Positions 1 to 6,939 of a DNA stretch of 64,000 nt are shown piece after piece. Source of the stretch: Pseudomonas laurylsulfatiphila. Its GTDB lineage: Bacteria; Pseudomonadota; Gammaproteobacteria; Pseudomonadales; Pseudomonadaceae. The stretch is from assembly GCF_002934665.1 (NCBI RefSeq), contig NZ_NIRS01000005.1:434001-498000 (forward strand), in the 5' to 3' direction. The position numbers and the translations under genes were made by a program. A model generated the notes under the pieces. The model ran no database searches, was not told the DNA's origin, and saw only the letters and a list, made by a program, of their open reading frames with translations. The first letter of the stretch is position 1; the number at the start of each line of letters is the position of its first letter.

Positions 1-320
1 CCATGCCGGTGGGCCGCTGGGCTACTCACGCCGAAGCGCAAGTGGCCATCGGCGGTTTGCTCTCGGAAGACAAAAGCGTCAGCGGCAGCCTGCGCGAGCA
101 TGAGCTGGACTTCCTGTTCGGCGAAGAACAGCGCAAGCAGATCGGCTCCACCGCGGTCGTCGCCATCAGCCACCAGGGCATCCACGGCATCCTGGCCATC
201 GCCAGCCGTGATCCGCAGCACTACAAAAGCTCGGTGGGCACCTTGTTCCTGAGCTACATCGCTGAAGTCATGGGTCGCGTGCTGCCACGGGTCAACAATC
301 CCCTGCGCTCGGTACGCTGA
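1..320 (+). CDS. DUF484 family protein, C-terminal part (5' end outside window)
   Basis: The visible 106 codons are the C-terminal half of a DUF484 protein, a GAF-like family of unknown function that sits directly upstream of xerC in pseudomonads. The frame is open from the first base, so the true start lies before the window and the Met at position 3 is internal. The fold signature is a run of hydrophobic strands (for example TAVVAISHQGIHGILAIASR) ending in LPRVNNPLRSVR. The stop lies 2 nt before the xerC start, which implies co-transcription and probably translational coupling. No catalytic role is assigned. Confidence 0.85.
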   Translation, partial: MPVGRWATHAEAQVAIGGLLSEDKSVSGSLREHELDFLFGEEQRKQIGSTAVVAISHQGIHGILAIASRDPQHYKSSVGTLFLSYIAEVMGRVLPRVNNPLRSVR

Positions 321-322
321 AC

Positions 323-1222
323 ATGGAACGACAACTGGACGCTTACTGCGAACACCTGCGCAGTGAGCGGCAGGTGTCGCCGCACACGCTGTCGGCCTAC
401 CGCCGCGACCTCGATAAAGTGCTGGGCTGGTGCGTCAAACAGAACATCGGCAGTTGGGCGGCACTGGACATCCAGCGCCTGCGCAGCCTGATTGCCCGCC
501 TGCACGCCCAAGGGCAATCGTCCCGCAGCCTGGCGCGATTGCTGTCGGCCGTTCGCGGGCTCTATCACTACCTCAATCGCGAAGGCCTGTGCGACCACGA
601 TCCGGCCAATGGCCTGGCGCCGCCGAAAGGTGAACGCCGCCTGCCGAAAACCCTCGACACCGATCGTGCCCTGCAACTGCTTGAAGGCGGAGTTGAAGAT
701 GACTTTCTGGCACGTCGGGACCAGGCGATTCTGGAGTTGTTCTACTCTTCCGGGCTGCGGCTGTCGGAGCTGACAGGGCTCAATCTCGATCAACTCGACC
801 TCGCCGACGGCATGGTCCAGGTGCTCGGCAAAGGCAGCAAGACCCGCCTGCTGCCGGTGGGGAAAAAAGCCCGCGAAGCACTGGAGCAGTGGCTGCCACT
901 GCGGGCCATGGCCAACCCGGCGGACGATGCGGTGTTCGTCAGCCAACAGGGTCGACGTCTCGGCCCCCGAGCGATCCAGGTGCGGGTCAAGGCTGCCGGC
1001 GAGCGCGAACTGGGGCAGAACCTGCATCCGCACATGCTGCGGCACTCCTTCGCCAGCCATTTGCTGGAATCCTCCCAGGACCTGCGCGCGGTGCAGGAAC
1101 TGCTCGGGCACTCGGACATCAAGACCACGCAGATCTACACCCACCTGGACTTCCAGCACCTGGCCACGGTCTACGACAGCGCCCACCCAAGGGCCAAACG
1201 CATTAAGGGCGACGATTCATGA
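323..1222 (+). CDS. xerC: Tyrosine recombinase XerC
   Basis: Site-specific recombinase that acts with XerD at dif to resolve chromosome dimers. It has 299 residues, the usual length. The N-terminal SAM-like DNA-binding domain covers about residues 1–90 and the catalytic domain about 108–290. The catalytic set is complete: Arg146 (SSGLRLSEL), Lys170 (GKGSK), His237 and Arg240 (HMLRHSF), His263 (LGHSD) and nucleophile Tyr272 (QIYTHLD). It follows the DUF484 gene with a 2-nt gap and overlaps the next gene by 4 nt (ATGA), so these three genes form one operon, as in other pseudomonads. Confidence 0.97.
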   Translation: MERQLDAYCEHLRSERQVSPHTLSAYRRDLDKVLGWCVKQNIGSWAALDIQRLRSLIARLHAQGQSSRSLARLLSAVRGLYHYLNREGLCDHDPANGLAPPKGERRLPKTLDTDRALQLLEGGVEDDFLARRDQAILELFYSSGLRLSELTGLNLDQLDLADGMVQVLGKGSKTRLLPVGKKAREALEQWLPLRAMANPADDAVFVSQQGRRLGPRAIQVRVKAAGERELGQNLHPHMLRHSFASHLLESSQDLRAVQELLGHSDIKTTQIYTHLDFQHLATVYDSAHPRAKRIKGDDS

Positions 1223-1926
1223 GCATTCAGTTGATCACCTTCGACCTCGACGACACCCTGTGGGACACCGCACCCGTCATCGTCAGCGCCGAAGCCATAT
1301 TGCGTGCATGGCTGACCGAACATGCGCCCAACCTGGGGGCGGTGCCGGTGGAACATTTGTGGGCCATACGCGAACGCATCCTGAGCATCGAGCCGAACCT
1401 CAAGCACCGCATCAGCGCCTTGCGCCGGCGCGTGTTGTTCCAGGCCCTGGAAGAAGCCGGATATCCCCACGCTGAAGCGTCGGACCTGGCCGATCAGAGC
1501 TTCGAAGTGTTCCTGCATGCCCGGCATCAGCTGGAAATATTTCCGGAGGTCCAACCGACCCTGGAGTTGCTGGCCAACCATTACGCCCTCGGCGTGGTCA
1601 CCAATGGCAACGCCGATGTGCGTCGGCTGGGGCTGGCGGACTACTTCAAGTTTGCGTTGTGTGCCGAAGACATCGGCATCGCCAAACCTGATGCGCGGCT
1701 GTTCCATGAAGCCTTGCAACGCGGCGGCGCGACGGCTGATACGGCGGTGCATATTGGCGATCATCCGGGCGATGACATTGCCGGTGCGCAACAAGCGGGG
1801 ATGCGGGCGATCTGGTTCAACCCGGCGGGCAAGGTCTGGGAGGCGGAACGGTTGCCTGATGCCGAAATTTGCAGCCTGACCGAATTGCCGGCGTTGTTGG
1901 CGCGGTGGAACAAGGCTTCGGCCTGA
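1219..1926 (+). CDS. HAD superfamily hydrolase (phosphatase-like)
   Basis: 235-residue haloacid dehalogenase-type hydrolase, probably a small-molecule phosphatase. Motif I is FDLDDTLWDT near residues 8–17 (nucleophile and acid/base Asp). Motif II is VVTNGNAD, the conserved Lys lies in GIAKPDARLF, and motif IV is HIGDHPGDDIAGA. An inserted helical cap sits between motifs I and II, as in subfamily IA. The start overlaps the xerC stop (ATGA), so it is translationally coupled. The substrate cannot be deduced; YjjG-like nucleotidase activity is one possibility. Confidence 0.88.
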   Translation: MSIQLITFDLDDTLWDTAPVIVSAEAILRAWLTEHAPNLGAVPVEHLWAIRERILSIEPNLKHRISALRRRVLFQALEEAGYPHAEASDLADQSFEVFLHARHQLEIFPEVQPTLELLANHYALGVVTNGNADVRRLGLADYFKFALCAEDIGIAKPDARLFHEALQRGGATADTAVHIGDHPGDDIAGAQQAGMRAIWFNPAGKVWEAERLPDAEICSLTELPALLARWNKASA

Positions 1927-1933
1927 CACAATA

Positions 1934-2027
1934 CCTGTGGGAGCGAGCTTGCTCGCGATGAGGGCTTAACATTCAAAATAAATGTTGCCTGACACTCCGC
2001 CATCGCGAGCAAGCTCGCTCCCACAGG
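1934..2027. repeat. Paired REP element
   Basis: Two inverted REP copies, GTGGGAGCGAGCTTGCTCGC near 1937 and its reverse complement near 2004, flank a short spacer with its own small dyad (ACATT…AATGT). This is the tail-to-tail BIME arrangement found between Pseudomonas operons. It may form a cruciform or a transcript-stabilising hairpin downstream of the HAD gene. Confidence 0.93.
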
Positions 2028-2064
2028 GATCACCACAGGTTTCATATTTTTTGTTCCGGGCATG

Positions 2065-2093
2065 AAAAAGCCCGCAGCGACGGCGGGCTTTTT
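2065..2093. terminator. Bidirectional rho-independent terminator (sutA)
   Basis: The stem AAAAAGCCCGC / GCGGGCTTTTT closes a 7-nt loop. T runs on both strands make it usable in both directions. It lies 20 nt past the sutA stop on the minus strand. Confidence 0.85.
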
Positions 2094-2112
2094 CAGCAAG
2101 CGGGTAGCAGGC

Positions 2113-2436
2113 TCAGATAGGCCGGCTGCCGTACTTGTTATCCGGCTTCTTGGGAGGATCGGCGACCACATTGGCCTCCACTTCCTGCACCTTGCCACCA
2201 CGCGCAAGGAACTCTTCCATGGCCTTGGCCAGGGCATCGCGTTCCTTGTTCTTGGCTTCGACACTCGGCAGCTCATCGACCGATACCGCTGCCTTGGCCT
2301 TGCCTTTGGCGGTCGGAACCGGCGCATCACCGCCGTCGTCTTCAGCGACGTCTTCCGCCGCTGCTTCCAGACCTTCTTCGGTTTCGTCGTCGTCGCCTAC
2401 TTCGAGGTCGTCGTTTTCCAGATCATCGTCGCTCAT
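2113..2436 (-). CDS. sutA: RNA polymerase-associated regulator SutA
   Basis: 107-residue, highly acidic and probably largely disordered protein. Residues 1–40 are Asp/Glu-rich (MSDDDLENDDLEVGDDDETE), a helical middle (about 55–85, AKNKERDALAKAMEEFLA) follows, and the C-terminus ends KKPDNKYGSRPI. In P. aeruginosa SutA binds RNA polymerase, raises rRNA and maintenance gene transcription during slow growth, and is encoded just beside amtB, as here. The start is set by GAGGT 6 nt before the ATG. A terminator follows directly. Confidence 0.9.
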   Translation of the reverse strand: MSDDDLENDDLEVGDDDETEEGLEAAAEDVAEDDGGDAPVPTAKGKAKAAVSVDELPSVEAKNKERDALAKAMEEFLARGGKVQEVEANVVADPPKKPDNKYGSRPI

Positions 2437-2537
2437 GTTCTACCTCATGACTTGCGAAAAGCAGATTAGTTATAGCCCAGCTTTGCCCTCTGTCGAAGGC
2501 TGCCGGAAAAAAATCAACAGCCGCTGCTGACCAGCGG

Positions 2538-2963
2538 TTATGCCTCTTCACCGTGCACGGTGGCGAGGACTTTACGGGCACCGCCATGATCGCGGTGCTC
2601 GCCCAGGTAAACGCCTTGCCAGGTTCCCAACGCCAGCCGGCCTGCCGAAATCGGCAAACAGAGCTGACAGCCAAGCACGCTGGCCTTGAAGTGCGCCGGG
2701 AGGTCGTCCTGGCCTTCGTCGTTATGCTCATAGCCGTCTGCTCCTTGTGGGATCAGACGATTGAAAAACCGTTCGAAGTCGCGACGTACCGCCGGATCGG
2801 CGTTCTCGTTGATGGTCAACGACGCCGAGGTATGCTGTAGCCACAAATGCAACAGACCGACCCGACACGCCTTGAGTTCAGGCAGGCCGGCGAGTAACTC
2901 GTCCGTTACCAGGTGAAAGCCCCGGGGCCTCGCCCGCAAGGTAATCAGAGTCTGTTGCCACAT
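2538..2963 (-). CDS. yjbQ: YjbQ / UPF0047 family protein
   Basis: 141-residue protein of the YjbQ family, for which weak thiamine-phosphate synthase activity has been reported in E. coli; the physiological role is unclear. Family features are MWQQTLITLRARPRGFHLVT at the N-terminus, LWLQHTSASLTINENADP in the middle (conserved His-Thr-Ser-Ala) and GTWQGVYLGEHRDHGGAR near the end. The chosen start (Met before WQQ) matches the family and has GGAGA upstream; an earlier in-frame Met at 2990 would add nine residues without a ribosome-binding site. The gene stands alone between sutA and amtB. Confidence 0.85.
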   Translation of the reverse strand: MWQQTLITLRARPRGFHLVTDELLAGLPELKACRVGLLHLWLQHTSASLTINENADPAVRRDFERFFNRLIPQGADGYEHNDEGQDDLPAHFKASVLGCQLCLPISAGRLALGTWQGVYLGEHRDHGGARKVLATVHGEEA

Positions 2964-3134
2964 ACAGTTCTCCGCACGTTCGGGGCGCATTCTAGCGCGC
3001 TCTGGGAAAAAACAAAGGCCCTAATATTCCTTCAATCATGTAAGCCTTCGACCGCACAAAAACACCCGACGCAAAGATCCTAAAACCTGTAGGAAAAAAC
3101 CTTTCAGCTCACCCTTCAATGACAAATTTCAGAC

Positions 3135-3168
3135 AAAAAAAATGCCCGGCAAGCCGGGCAAGTTTTTT
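3135..3168 (-). terminator. Rho-independent terminator (amtB)
   Basis: The stem GCCCGGC / GCCGGGC (3144–3150 and 3153–3159) has an AA loop and an A/T run on either side. Read on the minus strand it ends in a U tract 20–40 nt past the amtB stop. Confidence 0.85.
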
Positions 3169-3178
3169 ATGCGCGTGC

Positions 3179-4516
3179 TTACAAGTTGTAGCCGCGTTCG
3201 TTGTGAAGCGCCAGATCGATGCCGACCGCCTCTTCTTCTTCATTGATGCGCAGACCCATGACCGCATCCAGCACCTTGAGGATGATGTACGTGGCGATCG
3301 CGGTGTAGATCACCGTGAAACCTACGCCTTTGCACTGAATCCACACTTGTGCGGCGATGTCGGTCACGGTGCCGAAGCCACCCAGGGACGGCGCGGCGAA
3401 CACACCGGTCAGGATTGCACCGAGGATACCGCCGATACCGTGTACGCCGAAGGCATCCAGGGAGTCGTCATAGCCGAGCTTGCGTTTCAGGGTGGTGGCG
3501 CAGAAGAAGCACACCACGCCAGCCGCCAGACCGATGACCAGCGCGCCCATCGGGCCAACGGTGCCGGCAGCCGGAGTAATTGCCACCAGGCCAGCAACCA
3601 CGCCCGAAGCGATGCCCAGTGCGCTAGGTTTGCCATGGGTGACCCACTCGGCAAACATCCAGCCCAGCGCAGCAGCGGCAGTCGCGATTTGTGTCACCAG
3701 CATCGCCATACCGGCGGTGCCGTTGGCCGCAGCGGCGGAACCGGCGTTGAAACCGAACCAGCCGACCCACAGCATGGCCGCGCCCATCAGGGTATAACCG
3801 AGGTTGTGCGGTGCCATCGGCGTGGTCGGGAAGCCTTTACGCTTGCCCAGCACCAGGCAGGCAATCAGACCGGCCACACCGGCGTTGATGTGCACCACGG
3901 TGCCGCCGGCGAAGTCCAGAACGCCCCAGTCCCACATCAGGCCGCCGTTACCGGACCAGACCATGTGCGCAATCGGCGCGTAAACCAGGGTGAACCAGAT
4001 GCCCATGAAGACCAGCATCGCGGAGAACTTCATCCGCTCGGCGAAGGCACCGACGATCAGCGCCGGCGTGATGATGGCGAAGGTCATCTGGAAGGTGATG
4101 AACACCGCTTCAGGGAACAGCGCCGCAGGACCGGTCAGGCTGGCTGGCGTGACACCGGCAAGGAATGCCTTGCCCATGCCGCCGAAGAACGAGTTGAAGT
4201 TGACGACGCCCTGCTCCATGCCGGTGGTGTCGAACGCGATGCTGTAGCCATAGATGACCCACAGGATGCTGATCAGACCGGTAATGGCGAAGCATTGCAT
4301 CATCACGGAAAGAATGTTTTTCGACCGGACCATGCCGCCGTAGAACAGCGCGAGGCCGGGAATGGTCATGAACAGCACCAAGGCTGTAGAGGTCAACATC
4401 CAGGCGGTGTCGCCGGAGTTGAGGACCGGGGCCGCCACTTCGTCTGCCGCCAAAGCAAGGCTGGGCATTACGATAGACAACAGGGCTCCTAGCCCTGCGA
4501 ATTTACGCAGAGTCAT
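3179..4516 (-). CDS. amtB: Ammonium transporter AmtB
   Basis: 445-residue inner-membrane ammonium channel. A cleavable signal peptide (about residues 1–23, ending SLALA) is followed by eleven predicted membrane segments. Family signatures are GLALFYGGMVRSKN (about 58–71), the D-F-A-G-G-T-V-V-H-I-N-A-G pore stretch with the first conserved His, and DAFGVHGIGGILGAILTG with the second His of the twin-His pair. It lies 35 nt downstream of glnK in the same direction, the conserved glnK–amtB operon, in which GlnK blocks the channel when nitrogen is plentiful. A strong terminator follows. Confidence 0.97.
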   Translation of the reverse strand: MTLRKFAGLGALLSIVMPSLALAADEVAAPVLNSGDTAWMLTSTALVLFMTIPGLALFYGGMVRSKNILSVMMQCFAITGLISILWVIYGYSIAFDTTGMEQGVVNFNSFFGGMGKAFLAGVTPASLTGPAALFPEAVFITFQMTFAIITPALIVGAFAERMKFSAMLVFMGIWFTLVYAPIAHMVWSGNGGLMWDWGVLDFAGGTVVHINAGVAGLIACLVLGKRKGFPTTPMAPHNLGYTLMGAAMLWVGWFGFNAGSAAAANGTAGMAMLVTQIATAAAALGWMFAEWVTHGKPSALGIASGVVAGLVAITPAAGTVGPMGALVIGLAAGVVCFFCATTLKRKLGYDDSLDAFGVHGIGGILGAILTGVFAAPSLGGFGTVTDIAAQVWIQCKGVGFTVIYTAIATYIILKVLDAVMGLRINEEEEAVGIDLALHNERGYNL

Positions 4517-4551
4517 ATTGTTTTCTCCTGGGGCGTTGGGTTTGTGGCGGC

Positions 4552-4890
4552 TTAGATAGCGTCGGTATCGGTTTCGCCGGTACGGATGCGAATCGCCTGT
4601 TCCAGATTGACCACGAAGATCTTGCCGTCACCGATCTTGCCGGTGTTGGCAGCCTTGGTGATGGCCTCGATTACCCGGTCCAGATCCTTGTCGTCGATGG
4701 CGACGTCGATCTTCACCTTGGGCAGGAAATCGACCACGTATTCCGCGCCGCGATACAGCTCGGTGTGACCCTTCTGCCGACCAAAGCCTTTGACTTCAGT
4801 GACGGTAATGCCCTGCACGCCGATCTCGGACAGCGACTCGCGTACGTCGTCCAGCTTGAACGGCTTGATGATGGCAGTGACTAGCTTCAT
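4552..4890 (-). CDS. glnK: Nitrogen regulatory protein P-II, GlnK
   Basis: 112-residue PII signal protein. It senses 2-oxoglutarate and ATP/ADP and controls AmtB and the NtrBC/GlnE network. The T-loop carries the uridylylation site Tyr51 (GHTELYRGAEYVVDF), and the C-terminal signature is GKIGDGKIFV. The start MKLVTAIIKPFKLDD is invariant in the family; the open frame extends further upstream but without homology. It is the first gene of the glnK–amtB operon. A weak −24/−12-like element lies about 60 nt upstream, so nitrogen control through NtrC and sigma-54 is expected, but the sequence alone does not prove it. Confidence 0.96.
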   Translation of the reverse strand: MKLVTAIIKPFKLDDVRESLSEIGVQGITVTEVKGFGRQKGHTELYRGAEYVVDFLPKVKIDVAIDDKDLDRVIEAITKAANTGKIGDGKIFVVNLEQAIRIRTGETDTDAI

Positions 4891-5309
4891 GAAAACTCTC
4901 TCCCGAATTGGTGGACTTGCCCCAGGAAAACAAACCCGTCTCAAGTCTAAGCGCAGTGCCTGGCTTTGTAACGCATCGTCGGCCTTACCTGCCCGTCCGA
5001 CGCCAGCTAACCGCTCCTTGCGAAGCACTCCCCGTGATTCGCCTGGCGCACTGCATTCGTCACAGCGACTGCATCAGTGCATGGGTCACCAGCATCTAAG
5101 CAGAAAGCTTGCCATCTCCACAAAATTGACTGTTTTCAAGTCTTTACCGGCGGATGGCGAATACTTCGCGACAACACCCGGCACGTTACGCACAACAACG
5201 GTGCGACGCCGCCCGTCCCGATGCGCGAAAACCGTGCACCCCTTGCCCGCGCAAATGACTATAGACACTGCGTGATACACTGCCCGTCATTGTTTCCAGG
5301 ACATCGCCC
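4891..5309. other. Divergent intergenic region glnK / ubiK
   Basis: 419 nt without a convincing gene. It must hold the minus-strand glnK promoter and the plus-strand ubiK promoter. The only specific element I can point to is the weak −24/−12-like site at 4947–4961. Short open frames here have no ribosome-binding site or family resemblance. Confidence 0.6.
4947..4961 (-). promoter_or_regulatory. Possible sigma-54 (−24/−12) promoter of glnK, imperfect
   Basis: On the minus strand the site reads AGGCAC-TGCGC-TTAG, against the consensus TGGCAC-N5-TTGC. The −24 GG is intact, but the −12 GC is replaced by AG. The position, 57–71 nt before the GlnK start codon, is sensible. Because the −12 dinucleotide is normally the most conserved part, this is only a candidate. 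Confidence 0.3.
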
Positions 5310-5570
5310 ATGCTCGCGCCAAAAGACTTCCTCGACGCCCTGACCGGCACCGCCTCCCGCCTCTTCAGCGGCGACACGCCGCTGCCGAAAGCCGAAATCG
5401 AAAGCCAGTTCAAAATGTTGCTGCAGAGCGGCTTCAGCAAACTGGATCTGGTGAGCCGGGAAGAGTTCGATAGCCAGATGGTTGTACTGGCACGCACGCG
5501 GGCGCGGCTGGAGGCTCTTGAAACGAAGGTCGCGGAGATGGAAGCGAAGCTGAATCCGCCAACCGAGTAA
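5310..5570 (+). CDS. ubiK: Ubiquinone biosynthesis accessory factor UbiK
   Basis: 86-residue member of the YqiC/UbiK (BMFP) family, which binds UbiJ and lipid to support the cytosolic ubiquinone biosynthesis complex. The N-terminal amphipathic segment is MLAPKDFLDALTGTASRLF and the central motif SREEFDSQMVVLARTRARLE. The C-terminal third is a Glu/Lys-rich coiled coil (ALETKVAEMEAKL) expected to drive trimerisation. It is transcribed divergently from glnK. The two genes that normally neighbour it, ubiK and yifB, are separated here by a 2-kb accessory island. Confidence 0.92.
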   Translation: MLAPKDFLDALTGTASRLFSGDTPLPKAEIESQFKMLLQSGFSKLDLVSREEFDSQMVVLARTRARLEALETKVAEMEAKLNPPTE

Positions 5571-5600
5571 CCCATCAATCCCGCTTTGAAACACAGCCCC

Positions 5601-5635
5601 CTGTAGGAGCTGCCGAAGGCTGCGATCTTTTGATC
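5601..5635. repeat. Short dispersed repeat (GGAGCTGCCGAAGGCTGC type)
   Basis: Copy of a repeat with the core GTAGGAGCTGCCGAAGGCTG followed by CGATCTTTTGATC. Other copies are near 25015, 30543 and 62147. It contains an imperfect dyad (GCAGCC…GGCTGC-like) and a GATC-rich end, and is a different REP family from the GCGAGC-type palindromes. Confidence 0.85.
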
Positions 5636-5818
5636 CCAAGCCCCGCAAAAATCCCGGCAACGTCCTACAAACATCACTCCGCCGTCCGATTGCGTCGCCA
5701 GGTATCCGGTCTCTAAGCTCATCCCCGCTGAATGTTCAGCACTGGGTTTGGCGACCTAGATAGCATCCGACGCACCGCGACCACATTCGATTCAGGGAAT
5801 TATCCCATCTCGAATTAT

Positions 5819-5899
5819 GGCGGCTGTGCGTGGGAGACCTTCAGGTCTGCCGGTTTGTCCGGATGCACCGGTTCGCCAACCCGCGCGCAGCTGCCACCC
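5819..5899 (+). ncRNA. C4-like antisense RNA element upstream of a BRO-N frame
   Basis: An 81-nt segment that folds with a long closing stem (GGCGGCTGTGCG at 5819–5830 pairs with CGCGCAGCTGCC at 5885–5896, with G·U pairs) and an inner hairpin AGACC-TTCA-GGTCT (5835–5848). Two segments outside that hairpin are antisense to the downstream leader. TCCGGATGC (5858–5866) is an exact complement of GCATCCGGA (5938–5946), which contains the GGAG Shine–Dalgarno of the BRO-N frame. TCGCCAA (5873–5879) is complementary to TTGGCGA (5906–5912). This matches the logic of the P1/P7 C4 RNA, which represses antirepressor translation through two complementary sites. The family assignment is by recall and mechanism, not by a covariance search. 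Confidence 0.65.
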
Positions 5900-5954
5900 T
5901 TTCGTTTGGCGACGAATAGAGGCAGCTTCCTTCATACGCATCCGGAGTTGCAAA

Positions 5955-6473
5955 ATGGAAGAAAGCTATCTAATCCCTAACATCTTCACCCGCCACTAAC
6001 TCCACCTCCACGCCCTCCTAATACATAACCAACCCTGGTTCAGCGCCCGCGACCTCGGCCGATTACTACGCATCCATCTCAACGACCGCCAACTCCGAAA
6101 ACTCGATCCCGACCAATTCCAAACCATCAAATCCCTCATCCACGGTCACATCGAAAACACCCTGCTGATCAGCGAATCCGGTGTCTACGCCATGCTCGTC
6201 TACCACTACTGCCCCGAATATCGAGCCTTGCGTGAATGGCTCACCCACGAAGTCGTCCCCGCCCTGCGAGACGCCCAACACCCCACCACAACCGAACGCC
6301 CACAACTGAGCCTGCTCAACTGGCCGGAAATGTCGTTGAGCTTGCTGCACTGGAATAACCAGCCATGGATTCGGCTTCAGGATGTGCCGCAGATGATGAC
6401 AGAGCGGAAGCAGGCAGGACGCCCAGTAATACCGTGGTGGAAGCGGGCTTCACGTGTCCTGCAGTCGCTTTGA
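5955..6473 (+). pseudogene. BRO-N domain (antirepressor-like) gene with an internal stop
   Basis: The frame opens at ATG 5955 (MEESYLIPNIFTRH), stops at TAA 5997–5999, and continues in the same phase with a typical BRO N-terminal domain: LLIHNQPWFSARDLGRLL, LNDRQLRKLDPDQF, ENTLLISESGVYAMLVYHYC and YRALREWLTHEVVPALRDAQ. The body ends at 6473 (WWKRASRVLQSL). BRO-N proteins are DNA-binding antirepressors of phages and prophage remnants. GGAG lies 7 nt before the ATG. One sense-to-stop change (for example AAC to TAA) would explain the break. Alternatives are internal initiation at Met 6192, which would lose most of the domain, or readthrough. A C4-like RNA sits directly upstream. Confidence 0.75.
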
Positions 6474-6484
6474 ATATTTAACGC

Positions 6485-6748
6485 TCAACCACGCTCGATC
6501 CGGGTTGAGCGCAACTCGTAGGTCGATTGCAGATTCAGCCAGAAATCGGGTGTGGTGTTCAGGTGGATGGATAGCTTTTGCGCCAGACCAACACTGACAC
6601 CGCTCAGCTGATTCACAACATCACTTATTTCAGCCTCTGGCTCGTTCAGCGAGCGAGCCAGAGCATCGGCTGTCACGCCCAGCGGCTTCAAAAACTCCTC
6701 ACTGAGAATTTCACCAGGATGAATCGGGCGCCTCCCATTCCTGTTCAT
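6485..6748 (-). CDS. HigA-family antitoxin (orphan, XRE-type HTH)
   Basis: 87-residue HigA/VapI-type transcriptional regulator. The family start is RRPIHPGEILSEEFLKPLGV, followed by a helix-turn-helix (about residues 26–60, including LSGVSVGLAQKLSIHLNT) and the characteristic PDFWLNLQSTYELR. TAGGAGG 6 nt before the ATG fixes the start. HigA proteins neutralise a HigB mRNA interferase normally encoded just upstream. The 190 nt upstream here contain no HigB-like frame, so this is a solitary antitoxin or a stand-alone regulator. It converges on the BRO-N remnant with an 11-nt gap. Confidence 0.8.
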   Translation of the reverse strand: MNRNGRRPIHPGEILSEEFLKPLGVTADALARSLNEPEAEISDVVNQLSGVSVGLAQKLSIHLNTTPDFWLNLQSTYELRSTRIERG

Positions 6749-6939
6749 TCACACCTCCTACGACTGCATTCAGCGAGATCATAAGCAGCAGCCTTCATCC
6801 GGCAAGACCATCCACGCTCTTTCACCGATGTCCTTCATCTGTCTCGGCAGGGTCCTACAAAAAGCAGCTCTCCGGCCTGATTTATTCCCCGGACCCGTTC
6901 CCCTACGCTTTTCACCTTGATATTCCATAGACGTTAGCA

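Noticed and set aside
3119..4492. Long plus-strand open frame opposite amtB
   Set aside because: It is His/Gln/Gly/Arg-rich with no family resemblance and lies fully antisense to a clear ammonium transporter; GC-rich codon bias opens such frames.
5732..5980. 82-codon open frame running through the C4-like RNA
   Set aside because: It overlaps the structured RNA and the BRO-N leader in another phase, lacks a ribosome-binding site, and its residues simply read out the RNA stems.
6749..6939. Possible HigB toxin remnant upstream of the orphan HigA
   Set aside because: Translating all minus-strand phases gives only short fragments with stops and no convincing HigB motif.
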